The notes under the pieces were generated by a model. The model was given only the letters and a program-made list of their open reading frames with translations, searched no databases and was not told the DNA's origin. Made by a program: the position numbers and the translations under genes. This document shows, one piece after another, positions 7,922-14,675 of a stretch of DNA of 18,704 nucleotides (positions within the stretch are counted from its first letter, which is position 1; each line of letters starts with the position of its first letter). The stretch is from Microcaldota archaeon (GTDB lineage: Archaea > Micrarchaeota > Micrarchaeia > Norongarragalinales > Norongarragalinaceae), in assembly GCA_016214445.1 (NCBI GenBank), contig JACROM010000001.1, positions 1-18,704 on the forward strand, read 5' to 3'.

Positions 7922-8637
7922 AGATTGGTTTGATTGGTTTTGGCTCTATCGGCTCGTTCCTAGCCCAAAGCCTTCCGGAGCACCAGTTTCTCGTTTACGA
8001 TGTTGAAAAGAAGAGCAGCGGGCTGAAGAACGTGAAATTCGTTCCTTTGGCGGATTTGAACGGGTGCGGGCTTGTTGTGGAAGCGGCCTCACAAGAAGCG
8101 GTCCCGCTGCTGTTGCCTTTCCTCAAAAGCGTCGATGTGATGGTAATGTCAGTCGGCGCGTTCACGGACGCGAAGCTTCTTGGGGAATTCAGGGAAGAGG
8201 CAAAAAAACAAAACCACAAAATCTTGATTCCATCGGGCGCAGTCGGCGGGCTTGACATTCTTCAGGCGTGCGGCGCGGAAGAAGTGGTTCTGGAAACGAG
8301 AAAGAACCCAAAATCTTTGGGCAGGATGGACGTAATGGAAACCGTTTTGTTCGACGGCCCGGCAAGCGAAGCGTGCGAAAAGTTCCCGAAGAACGTGAAC
8401 GTCGCCGCTGCTCTTTCGCTGGCAGGAATAGGTTTCGAAAAAACCCGCGTGAAAGTAATTTCGGACCCTGACACTGAAAAGAACACCCACACCATAAAAA
8501 TCAAGGGCAAAACCGGAAACTACGAGGTAAAGTGCGAGAATTTCCCGTTCGAGGAAAACCCCAAAACAAGCGCTCTGGCGGCGTACTCGGCGGTAGCGCT
8601 GATAAGGAAACGCTCGAAAGAGCTGCAGGTCGGTTGA
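7918..8637 (+). CDS. nadX: L-aspartate dehydrogenase
   Basis: Oxidises L-aspartate to iminoaspartate with NAD(P), replacing the flavoenzyme NadB and feeding NadA. The N-terminus MKIGLIGFGSIGSFL carries the Rossmann GxGxxG loop (G7, G9, G12). IPSGAVGGLD (104-113) and FPKNVNVAAALSLAG (156-170) are characteristic of the family. ISDPDTEKNTHTIKI (181-195) holds the likely catalytic His191, and the C-terminal ENPKTSALAAYS fits the family's closing helix. At 239 residues it is slightly shorter than typical members of about 240-265. It overlaps nadA by four bases (ATGA) and is followed one base later by the nadC ATG, so the genes are almost certainly co-translated. An NAD-dependent, oxygen-independent first step suits an anaerobe, which is inference. 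Confidence 0.95.
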   Translation: MKIGLIGFGSIGSFLAQSLPEHQFLVYDVEKKSSGLKNVKFVPLADLNGCGLVVEAASQEAVPLLLPFLKSVDVMVMSVGAFTDAKLLGEFREEAKKQNHKILIPSGAVGGLDILQACGAEEVVLETRKNPKSLGRMDVMETVLFDGPASEACEKFPKNVNVAAALSLAGIGFEKTRVKVISDPDTEKNTHTIKIKGKTGNYEVKCENFPFEENPKTSALAAYSAVALIRKRSKELQVG

Positions 8638-8638
8638 A

Positions 8639-9451
8639 ATGCTGGGCGAAGAGGAAAAACGAAAACTCGTTTCTTTTCTGGAAGAGGACGCTTACGGCAA
8701 TGACGTAACTTCGTCCCTGATTCCCATAAAGAAAACCAAAGCTTTGCTTAAAACAAATGAGGACTGCATCATTGCGGGACTGGAGGAAGCGGTTTTTCTT
8801 TTCGAACACGCTGGCTGCGTCGCGAAAAAACTGAAGGAACACGGCGAAAAGGTTTAGAAAGGAGAAAAGGTTCTGGAAGTGGAGGGCGAAAACCGGAAGA
8901 TTCTCTCGGTTGAGCGGACCGCGTTGAACGTTCTGGGAAGGATGAGCGGCGTTGCCACGCTCTGCAGGAAAGCTAAGGAGATTGCCGGAAACAACACTAC
9001 AATCGCGTTGACCCGCAAGACCATTCCGGGCTTCAACGTTTTCGACAAAAAAGCAGCTGAAGCAGCTGGAGCGTGGCCGCACCGGAAGAACCTGGAGGAC
9101 GCCATCCTGATCAAGGACAACCACCTGATGTTCATTTCAATCGGCGAAGCAGTTAGAAGAGCGAAACAGACCAAAAAATTCGCGGAAGTGGAAGTAAAAA
9201 CATGGGAGGAAGCAATAGAGGCAATTGAAGCGGAGCCGGACATGGTGATGCTGGACAACTTTCCGTTGAAGGAAGCGGCCAAGGCAGTCCGCGAAATCCG
9301 TTCGAAAAACAGGAAGATCAAGATAGAACTTTCAGGTGGCATCAGCTTGGAAAACCTCGCTGACTACGCCAAACTGAAGCCCGATTATATATCCCTTGGT
9401 TTCCTAACGAAGGCAGCTGAAACCATTGACTTTTCAGTTGATTTCGTATGA
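8639..9451 (+). pseudogene. nadC: Quinolinate phosphoribosyltransferase interrupted by an in-frame TAG
   Basis: Converts quinolinate and PRPP to nicotinate mononucleotide. The frame is continuous over 270 positions except TAG at 8855-8857 (position 73). Before it are LEEDAYGNDVTSSLIP (N-terminal D.T motif) and KKLKEHGEKV; after it KGEKVLEVEG then SVERTALNVLGRMSG, the expected order. Catalytic motifs are all present: LTRKTIPGFNVFDKKA, WPHRKNLEDAILIKDNHL, EVEVKTWEEA, MVMLDNFP, ELSGGISLENL and ISLGFLTKAAETIDFS. TAG falls at a normally variable, often Lys or Glu position in the (D/G)-x-V-x-K-G turn, so one substitution from AAG or GAG would explain it. Possible explanations are sequencing error, fresh nonsense mutation, or readthrough. 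A downstream GTG at 8879 could restart translation but would lose the N-terminal domain. The gene overlaps nadE by four bases. Confidence 0.88.
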
Positions 9452-10170
9452 ACACGCGGGAACTGACGAAAAAGCTCAAAGCCTTCTTCAAGAGAGCGGG
9501 CAAGAAGAAAGCGGTAATAGGCATCTCCGGCGGCGTTGACTCCTCGCTCGTATTGTGGCTGTGCACGAAAGCATGCGGCGCAAAAAACGTTTACGCCTAC
9601 CACCTTCCGTACAGGAACGGCGAGGACGAGAAGGACGCGCGCAATTGGGCTGAAGCATGCGGCGCGCACTACAAGCTGGTTCCAATAAAAAAGGCCGCAA
9701 GCGCCATAATACGGACAACTCGGCCGGCAGACCGCGTTGCCAAAGGCAACATCCTCGCGAGGACCCGTATGGTCATGCTTTACGATTTCGCGCGCCAGCA
9801 CGATGCGCTCGTTGTAGGCACCGGCAACAAGAGTGAATTAAGCGCGAGCTACTTCACGAAGCACGGGGACGGCGCAACCGATGTAATTCCACTTGGAGGG
9901 TTGTACAAGACCGAGGTGTGGAGGATTGCGCGCGAGGCAGGGGTTCCAGAAAAGATAATAAACAAGACTCCCACCGCAGGCCTTTGGCCGGGCCAGACCG
10001 ACGAGGGAGAAATTGGTCTGCGCTACGTTGAACTGGACGGAATACTGGCTCTGCTCGAAAAGGGAAAACGAGGACAGGCGGCAAGAAAATTCGGCGCGAA
10101 GAAGGTCGAAAAGGTTGCACGAATGAAGAAAAACGCGCTGCACAAACTCAAGCCCGCGCCTGTGCTGTAG
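9448..10170 (+). CDS. nadE: NAD synthetase, ammonia-dependent
   Basis: Amidates deamido-NAD to NAD with ATP and ammonia, the last step of the pathway. The P-loop GISGGVDSS (25-33) is the N-type ATP pyrophosphatase signature. Other family motifs: RVAKGNILARTRMVMLYDFA, VVGTGNKSELSASYFTKHGDGATD (substrate and Mg region), PLGGLYKTEVW and TPTAGLWPGQTDEGEIG. At 240 residues it has the synthetase domain only and no N-terminal glutaminase, so it should depend on free ammonia. Its ATG overlaps the nadC stop (ATGA). The NMN adenylyltransferase that would act between NadC and NadE is not in this window. The gene ends in TAG, 34 bases before the convergent aIF5A gene; no distinct terminator is seen in that gap. 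Confidence 0.96.
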   Translation: MNTRELTKKLKAFFKRAGKKKAVIGISGGVDSSLVLWLCTKACGAKNVYAYHLPYRNGEDEKDARNWAEACGAHYKLVPIKKAASAIIRTTRPADRVAKGNILARTRMVMLYDFARQHDALVVGTGNKSELSASYFTKHGDGATDVIPLGGLYKTEVWRIAREAGVPEKIINKTPTAGLWPGQTDEGEIGLRYVELDGILALLEKGKRGQAARKFGAKKVEKVARMKKNALHKLKPAPVL

Positions 10171-10204
10171 CGCCTGAATTCACGACTGGAGAACTGCAAC
10201 CGAA

Positions 10205-10615
10205 CTATTCCGTGTCGTAAACCCTAAGCAGAAGCTTTTTGCCCATGGTAACCATGTACTGGATTTCTCTGCCGACTTCGATGTCCTTCGCCATGTCCTC
10301 GGGAATGGTGACGTCGAAGGTCTCGTAGGAAGCGAGGTCCATGAGCTGCGCCATGGTGCCGGAAACGCTTACTACCTGGGCGCGCTTGCGCTCGATTATG
10401 GGCACCTGCACGTCCGCGTCAGACGACTTCATCAAACTCCGTTTACCGTTGTCGAACAGGCCCATGGCGTCAATCCTTATCTTGGCAGCCCCGTGCTTGC
10501 CGGGCTTGCTTTTGTCCATGCTGACTACCCTGCAAGGAACGTCGTCGATGATTACGTACTTTCCGACTCTTAGTTCGCCCATGCTGCTGAAAATTGTGTC
10601 ACCCAAGATAAACAC
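10205..10615 (-). CDS. eif5A: Translation initiation factor aIF5A
   Basis: Archaeal homologue of eIF5A, which binds the ribosome and eases peptide-bond formation at difficult sequences such as polyproline. The hypusination loop KSKPGKHGAAK (35-45) is intact, with Lys40 the residue modified by deoxyhypusine synthase in the family. Flanking motifs are GKYVIIDDVPCRVV (18-31), VPIIERKRAQVVSV, MDLASYETFDVTIPE and VEVGREIQYM-like C-terminal OB-fold residues. Length 136 is normal. The start taken is GTG at 10615, which gives the usual short N-terminal tail before the SH3-like domain; the internal ATG at 10582 (MGELRVGKY) is possible. A TTTAAA box lies 29-34 bases upstream. It is the strongest single marker that this DNA is archaeal. 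Confidence 0.96.
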   Translation of the reverse strand: MFILGDTIFSSMGELRVGKYVIIDDVPCRVVSMDKSKPGKHGAAKIRIDAMGLFDNGKRSLMKSSDADVQVPIIERKRAQVVSVSGTMAQLMDLASYETFDVTIPEDMAKDIEVGREIQYMVTMGKKLLLRVYDTE

Positions 10616-10643
10616 CCACCCGTCAAGAAACAGATTCTATTGG

Positions 10644-10649
10644 TTTAAA
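10644..10649. promoter_or_regulatory. TTTAAA box shared by aIF5A and tatD promoters (candidate)
   Basis: The self-complementary TTTAAA sits about 31 bases from the aIF5A GTG (minus strand) and about 33 bases from the tatD ATG (plus strand), so one box could serve both directions. A second AT-rich box, TATTTAAAAC (10662-10671), is too close to the tatD ATG at 10679 to give an upstream start, but could serve aIF5A with a longer leader. Confidence 0.4.
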
Positions 10650-10678
10650 GGCACGAACGGTTATTTAAAACTATAGGG

Positions 10679-11422
10679 ATGGAAATGCTTGTTGATGCCC
10701 ACTGCCATTTGGAGCATAAAATGTTCGAAAAGGACGTTTCTGAAGTGATTAGCCGTGCAAAGGAAAACAACGTCATATGCATAAGTTACGGCAACAACAT
10801 GGAAAGCAACAAAAGAACACTTGCGCTAGCTGACGGCAAAACTGTTTTTGCTGCCTGCGGCCTGGACGCCTTCAATTCCAAACAAAACCTCGAAGACAAC
10901 CTGGAGTTTCTGGAGGAAAACAAAGCGCGTCTGGCTGCGATTGGAGAGATAGGATTGGACCAGCACTATTTCGGCGAAAAGGAGCTTTCGAAACAAATAG
11001 AAGTGTTGGAAGCAATGCTTGGTTTCGCGGAGAAAAACTCGCTCGCAGCAGTAATCCACACGCGGAAAGCCGAAGAAAAGGTCCTTGAGTTGCTGCCGTC
11101 CTATAATTGCACCAAGGTTTTGCATTTTTTCCTTGAAAAGAAACTGGCTCCAAAGGCAACAGGACAGGGCTGTTTCCTCTCTTTGCCGACCATAAAGAGC
11201 AAAGACCGTACAACAATCATCAAGAACGGGCAGCTTGAGTTCATTTTGGCGGAAACTGACGCGCCCTACGCATGGAAGGACGAAAAAACCGGCAAGCCCG
11301 CAAGGAACGAGCCGAAGAACGTGAAGGAAGTTTACGGGGAAATCTCCGCTCTCTTGGGCAAACCATTTAAGGAAGTGGAAGCACAATTGTACGATAACGC
11401 AAAGAGAGTGTTCAGGATATGA
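10679..11422 (+). CDS. tatD: TatD-family metal-dependent deoxyribonuclease
   Basis: TatD enzymes are TIM-barrel metallohydrolases with 3'-5' DNase activity, linked to DNA repair or turnover. The metal ligands can be read in order: DAHCHLE (6-12, H8 and H10), IGEIGLD (88-94, E90), VIHTRKA (125-131, H127), VLHFF (147-151, H149) and ILAETDAPY (189-197, D194). Length 247 is near the usual 255-265. The ATG at 10679 is followed by another at 10685; the first is used here. It overlaps the next gene by four bases (ATGA), so it heads a three-gene operon with a receiver domain and a NYN protein. The segment after H149 (KLAPKATGQGCFLSLP) fits the family's glycine turn and strand. Confidence 0.92.
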   Translation: MEMLVDAHCHLEHKMFEKDVSEVISRAKENNVICISYGNNMESNKRTLALADGKTVFAACGLDAFNSKQNLEDNLEFLEENKARLAAIGEIGLDQHYFGEKELSKQIEVLEAMLGFAEKNSLAAVIHTRKAEEKVLELLPSYNCTKVLHFFLEKKLAPKATGQGCFLSLPTIKSKDRTTIIKNGQLEFILAETDAPYAWKDEKTGKPARNEPKNVKEVYGEISALLGKPFKEVEAQLYDNAKRVFRI

Positions 11423-11799
11423 GTGAAATGAAAAGACCGGAAATAGAAAAACCGCATATTCTCGTGGTTGAGCCCGATGATTTTGTTTACAAAACAATAG
11501 CCAAAGTGCTGGAAGGCCAGAATATCGTCAGGGTGCCGCAGAAAGGCGCGGAAGACCACATGATTAGAAACCACGGGAGGATACAGCTGGTCATAACCGA
11601 CCACGGGCGAAACACGGACGGCGCGCGCGTAATCAGGGCGGCAACCGAGCACTATGTGCCATCTATAGCGCTGAGTGCTGACGACGAAAAACACCTCGAA
11701 CAGGCAAAAAAATGGGGGGCAAAGTGCGCTATGGAGAAACCTTTCAGCGCGGAAAAACTGGCGGCAGCTGTCAAAACTTACAGGCGCGACATAAGGTGA
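11419..11799 (+). CDS. Stand-alone response-regulator receiver domain
   Basis: A 126-residue CheY-like domain with no attached output. All key residues are visible: acidic pocket E18, D20 and D21 in ILVVEPDD; phosphoacceptor D61 in LVITDHG; S86 in IALSAD (Thr/Ser switch position); and K107 in MEKPFS. The domain should therefore be able to take a phosphoryl group. About 12 charged residues precede it. No histidine kinase is in the window. Its start overlaps the tatD stop (ATGA) and its stop codon forms part of the AGGTGA ribosome binding site of the NYN gene, so it is tightly coupled to two nuclease-type genes. A signalling role between them is inference; it may also be an adaptor for kinases encoded elsewhere. 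Confidence 0.88.
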   Translation: MSEMKRPEIEKPHILVVEPDDFVYKTIAKVLEGQNIVRVPQKGAEDHMIRNHGRIQLVITDHGRNTDGARVIRAATEHYVPSIALSADDEKHLEQAKKWGAKCAMEKPFSAEKLAAAVKTYRRDIR

Positions 11800-11807
11800 C
11801 ATGAATC

Positions 11808-12257
11808 ATGCTTGAAAAACTAAGGAAGGTTTTGGGGAGGAGGAACGACAGGAACGTGGCCTGCTTCGTGGACGGGCCCAACATGCTCCGCAAGGAGCTC
11901 GGGGTTGACTTGGACAAGGTGAAGAAGAAGCTGGAAAAGTTCGGCAAAATCAAGATCGCGCGCGTTTTCATGGACCAGTATGCTTCGGACAAGCTGGTCG
12001 AGGCGGTGACGAACCAGGGATTTGAGGCGGTCATAGTGCCGAGCGACGTTGATGTCGCGCTGGCAGTGGACGCTACAGCCACCATGTTCAACGAAAACAT
12101 CGACTCCATAGCAGTTGTCTCAAGGGACTCCGACTTCAAGCCGCTTCTTACAAAGGCGAAAGCTCTCGGAAAAGAGACTATAGTGGTAGGAGTGGAGCCG
12201 GACTTTTCAGCCGCGCTGAAGAATACTGCTGACGAAGTAGTGAATTTGAAAGAGTAA
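11808..12257 (+). CDS. NYN/LabA-like (PIN-fold) putative ribonuclease
   Basis: A 149-residue NYN-domain protein of the archaeal LabA/DUF88-like type. Conserved acidic residues of the PIN-like active site are present: D22 in ACFVDGPNM, D80, D82 and D88 in PSDVDVALAVDATAT, and D107 and D109 in VVSRDSDFKPL. Family members are predicted, and in some cases shown, to be metal-dependent RNases acting in RNA processing or decay. The ATG at 11808 lies eight bases after AGGTGA (11794-11799), a strong archaeal ribosome binding site that includes the stop codon of the receiver gene. A hairpin covers the stop codon and probably ends the operon. A short basic N-terminus (LRKVLGRRNDR) could help RNA binding. 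Confidence 0.88.
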   Translation: MLEKLRKVLGRRNDRNVACFVDGPNMLRKELGVDLDKVKKKLEKFGKIKIARVFMDQYASDKLVEAVTNQGFEAVIVPSDVDVALAVDATATMFNENIDSIAVVSRDSDFKPLLTKAKALGKETIVVGVEPDFSAALKNTADEVVNLKE

Positions 12258-12284
12258 ATTTTTTACTCGATTGTTCAAAAAAAT
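12252..12284. terminator. Bidirectional terminator between convergent operons
   Basis: GAGTAAA TTT TTTACTC (12252-12268) can form a 7-bp hairpin that contains the NYN stop codon TAA. Its inner T run serves the plus strand. Just beyond it, the A run at 12277-12284 is a T run on the minus strand and would end the nucleotidyltransferase transcript. The word TTACTCG appears both in the hairpin and right after the A run. The gap to the convergent gene is only 61 bases. Confidence 0.55.
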
Positions 12285-12318
12285 TACTCGCGTCACTTTT
12301 CGTGCTTTTTGGTTCGCA

Positions 12319-13065
12319 CTACTTCTCGTGCTTCCCAATCCAGTTGATTAACTGCTCGTAATTATCCCACGTGCCTATGTCGGTGAAGTAGCCGTCGATT
12401 TTTGTGGCGCGCACTTCATGGCCTTTGCCAATCAACGATTTCAGGAGTTGGGTGTTGGAGAACGAACCGGTTTCGCTCAAACAGATGCGTTGGTCGTGCT
12501 TGAAGATTTCCGGCTCGTAGACGTATATCCCCAGCTTTGCGTTGTTGCCCCACTCGCTCTTCAACGGTTTTTCCACCAAATCCAGAACCTTTCCGCTCTT
12601 GTCGAGCTTCACAATCGCGTATTTTGAAACGTTGTCCACTTCGGTTGTTGCAATCGTAGCTGTTGGCTTGTGCTTCTGGTGGTACTCGAGCACTTTCTTG
12701 AACACGTCGTCGTCGCCGTAGTAGTTGTCGGCGTCTATTGCGATGAACGTGTCCGTCAGGAGGCGGTTGCACAGGTAGAGCCCGCCGGCGTCGCCGTTCA
12801 ACTGTTCCTGGTAACAGTACAAAATGTCGAGGCCGAAACGCCCGCCGTCGCCGAAGTAATCCATTATTGCGTCTTTTTTGTAGTTGACGACCATGAAAAC
12901 ATCTGTGACTCCCGCGTTCTTGAGCTGTTCCAGCAACCGTTCAACAACCACTTTTATCCTGCCTTTTCCGACCGACACTGGCACCAATGGCTTCGGTATG
13001 CCGTGCGTGTAGGGCGCTAAGCGCGTGCCGGCCCCTGCTGCAAAAACAACTGCGTACATTTTCAC
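12319..13065 (-). CDS. Sugar-phosphate (or alcohol-phosphate) nucleotidyltransferase, RmlA/LicC-like
   Basis: Activates a phosphorylated sugar or alcohol by transfer of an NMP from an NTP. The N-terminal AVVFAAGAGTRLAPYT (5-20) and PKPLVPV (24-30) form the nucleotide-binding signature of the GT-A-like nucleotidyltransferases. IAIDADNYYG (108-117) has the Mg-binding D111/D113 pair, VEKPLK is the usual sugar/phosphate contact, and IDGYFTDIGTWDNYEQL is the family's C-terminal motif. Length 248 means there is no left-handed helix acetyltransferase domain. It is the last gene of a minus-strand cassette, and its ATG overlaps the HAD stop by four bases. Substrate cannot be read from sequence; glucose-1-phosphate and phosphocholine-type substrates are both possible. 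Confidence 0.9.
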   Translation of the reverse strand: MKMYAVVFAAGAGTRLAPYTHGIPKPLVPVSVGKGRIKVVVERLLEQLKNAGVTDVFMVVNYKKDAIMDYFGDGGRFGLDILYCYQEQLNGDAGGLYLCNRLLTDTFIAIDADNYYGDDDVFKKVLEYHQKHKPTATIATTEVDNVSKYAIVKLDKSGKVLDLVEKPLKSEWGNNAKLGIYVYEPEIFKHDQRICLSETGSFSNTQLLKSLIGKGHEVRATKIDGYFTDIGTWDNYEQLINWIGKHEK

Positions 13066-13697
13066 CCACTGCCCATAAACACAAGGCAGGGCATTCCCGC
13101 TGCCTTGGCTGCTTTCACTCCGTTTTCAGAATCCTCTATTACCAGGCATTCCGAAGGCTTGACTCCGAACCGTTTCGCGGCCTCCAGGAAGAGGTCCGGG
13201 CTCGGTTTTCCTTTCTCGACTTCTGCGCTCGTCACTATGAACTCGAACAACCCGCCCAAGGCAAACTTTTTCAGAACTGCTTCGGCGCACTTGCGCGAGG
13301 CGGCTGTGGCGACGCACAGCCTCTTCGAGCCGAGGGCGCGGGCAAGAGAAGACATAACAGTTATTTCCCGCGCTGCGTGCAGGTGCTTCTCGTACACTTC
13401 GGCCTTGAGGTCGTGGATTCTCTTTATGGTCTCGGCGTCCTTTGCCCCTGAAAAAAGCGGAATGGACTCGCGCCAGTTCAGGCCTTTTGCTTTTTCAAGT
13501 TCTGCCCGGCTGAATGAAGCGCCTGCGAGCGCGCACGCTTCCTCGTATGCGAGTGCGTTGGCTTCCGAAGTGGACACTAGCACGTCGTCGAGGTCGAAGA
13601 TTACAGCCTTAATGCTACCTTGCAGGGCGTCAGGCGCTCTGGCGACAATGCCGTAACGCACAGGGGTTGGCCCTTTAATGCTGGTTGTAGAACTCAT
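13062..13697 (-). CDS. HAD-superfamily phosphatase/phosphomutase, beta-PGM-like
   Basis: A 211-residue HAD subfamily I hydrolase. AVIFDLDDVLV (31-41) gives the nucleophile D35 and acid/base D37. Motif II is VATAAS, the conserved Lys is in EKGKPSPDLF, and motif III is CLVIEDSENGV with the Mg-binding acidic pair. The alpha-helical cap after motif I (EANALAYEEACALAGASFS) fits beta-phosphoglucomutase-type phosphatases. The longest frame starts at ATG 13697 and overlaps the kinase gene by 23 bases; about 34 residues before the motif is long for the family, so GTG at 13661 (199 residues) is a reasonable alternative. Lying between a kinase and a nucleotidyltransferase, it may remove or move a phosphate on the metabolite being activated, as in sugar-activation pathways; that role is inferred. 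Confidence 0.9.
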   Translation of the reverse strand: MSSTTSIKGPTPVRYGIVARAPDALQGSIKAVIFDLDDVLVSTSEANALAYEEACALAGASFSRAELEKAKGLNWRESIPLFSGAKDAETIKRIHDLKAEVYEKHLHAAREITVMSSLARALGSKRLCVATAASRKCAEAVLKKFALGGLFEFIVTSAEVEKGKPSPDLFLEAAKRFGVKPSECLVIEDSENGVKAAKAAGMPCLVFMGSG

Positions 13698-14670
13698 TCA
13701 GAAGTTTCACCATCACGGCGTAAAACACTGGGGCAGTCCGGTCATTAATCCTTTGCTTCAGCGGCAGCATGCGCGAGTAATTCAGCGCTTCGTAGAACAA
13801 CAGGTTTTTCTGTTCGTTCTCGTCCAGCCTTTCTTCGACGCGGTCCCTGAAGAACTTGTTGAGTATCAGGTACTGGCTTGAGAGCTGAGCGTTGAATATG
13901 ACCTGGTTGCCGAGAACCTGGCACTCGTCAAGCTCTATCAAAAACTCGTAACCGCTGTGAAGAGACTGCAGCACTTTCGACAGGTCAACAAGAGGAGTAT
14001 TAACTATGTTGTCGGGATTGGGGTCTATGAGGATGAAGCCGTCGTCGGTGCACAGCAGGTTGTCTATGGTGAGGTCGCCGTGGAGGTCGGTTGCCTTGAA
14101 CGACTCCAGCGAGCCCAGAATCTTCGGGTCGGACATGATTTTTTTCGTTATGGCGCCGAAGTTGTCGTAGGAGTCCTGGTTGATGTGGATTTTCTTGTGC
14201 GCTGAAAACTCGCGGAGCTCGCCGTTCGCTGCAAGCGCTTCATGCACCTTGCCAAAGAGCTTGTCCTTCAGAAGCTTCGCCACGAGCGACTTCTTTTGCG
14301 CGGCAGTCTGCGTTGTTTCATTCGAGTAAAAGTTTTCGAAGCAGAAATCCAGGACATCGGAAAAACGTTTCTTGGAGTCATCGAGTGGTTTGGAGTGGAT
14401 GGACTCGAAGAACGAGGTGCTCGGGTAGTACTGCAAGTCGTAGGAGTAGTAGCTGTCGGCGTGGCGTTCGCCGAGGAACTTCGGCACGTGCCGGAGGCGC
14501 TGGTGGTGCTTCAGCCAGTCGGCCTGCTGCTGGAGTTTGTTGTAAGCGTAACCATTTCCTTCGTTCTTGGCTTCCTTCCTGACCTTCAACACGCCGTTCT
14601 CGCGTACAAGTAGCGTCCTGGCAAGTGACCCGCCCGTGAAAACCCGAACCAGTTCAAAATCGTTTCCCAT
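13675..14670 (-). CDS. APH/choline-kinase-fold phosphotransferase
   Basis: A 331-residue kinase-like protein of the aminoglycoside phosphotransferase/choline kinase superfamily. FTGGSLARTLLV (11-22) is the glycine-rich loop and GVLKVRKEA (26-34) carries the likely ATP-binding Lys. FKATDLHGDLTIDNLL (191-206) is the catalytic HGD...N motif, followed by GFILIDPNPDN (211-221) with the metal-binding D216. The open frame extends to 14856, but that part overlaps the glycosyltransferase; ATG 14670 is chosen because it lies five bases after that gene's stop and begins just before the nucleotide loop. In an operon with a nucleotidyltransferase and glycosyltransferase it probably phosphorylates a small alcohol or sugar to be activated, comparable in arrangement to LicA/LicC. 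The substrate is unknown. Confidence 0.85.
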   Translation of the reverse strand: MGNDFELVRVFTGGSLARTLLVRENGVLKVRKEAKNEGNGYAYNKLQQQADWLKHHQRLRHVPKFLGERHADSYYSYDLQYYPSTSFFESIHSKPLDDSKKRFSDVLDFCFENFYSNETTQTAAQKKSLVAKLLKDKLFGKVHEALAANGELREFSAHKKIHINQDSYDNFGAITKKIMSDPKILGSLESFKATDLHGDLTIDNLLCTDDGFILIDPNPDNIVNTPLVDLSKVLQSLHSGYEFLIELDECQVLGNQVIFNAQLSSQYLILNKFFRDRVEERLDENEQKNLLFYEALNYSRMLPLKQRINDRTAPVFYAVMVKLLNEFYNQH

Positions 14671-14675
14671 TCCAA

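Noticed and set aside
8855..8857. Genome-wide reassignment of TAG as a sense codon
   Set aside because: TAG ends purA, nadE, aIF5A, the nucleotidyltransferase and the Sm-like gene at the expected protein lengths, so it works as a normal stop.
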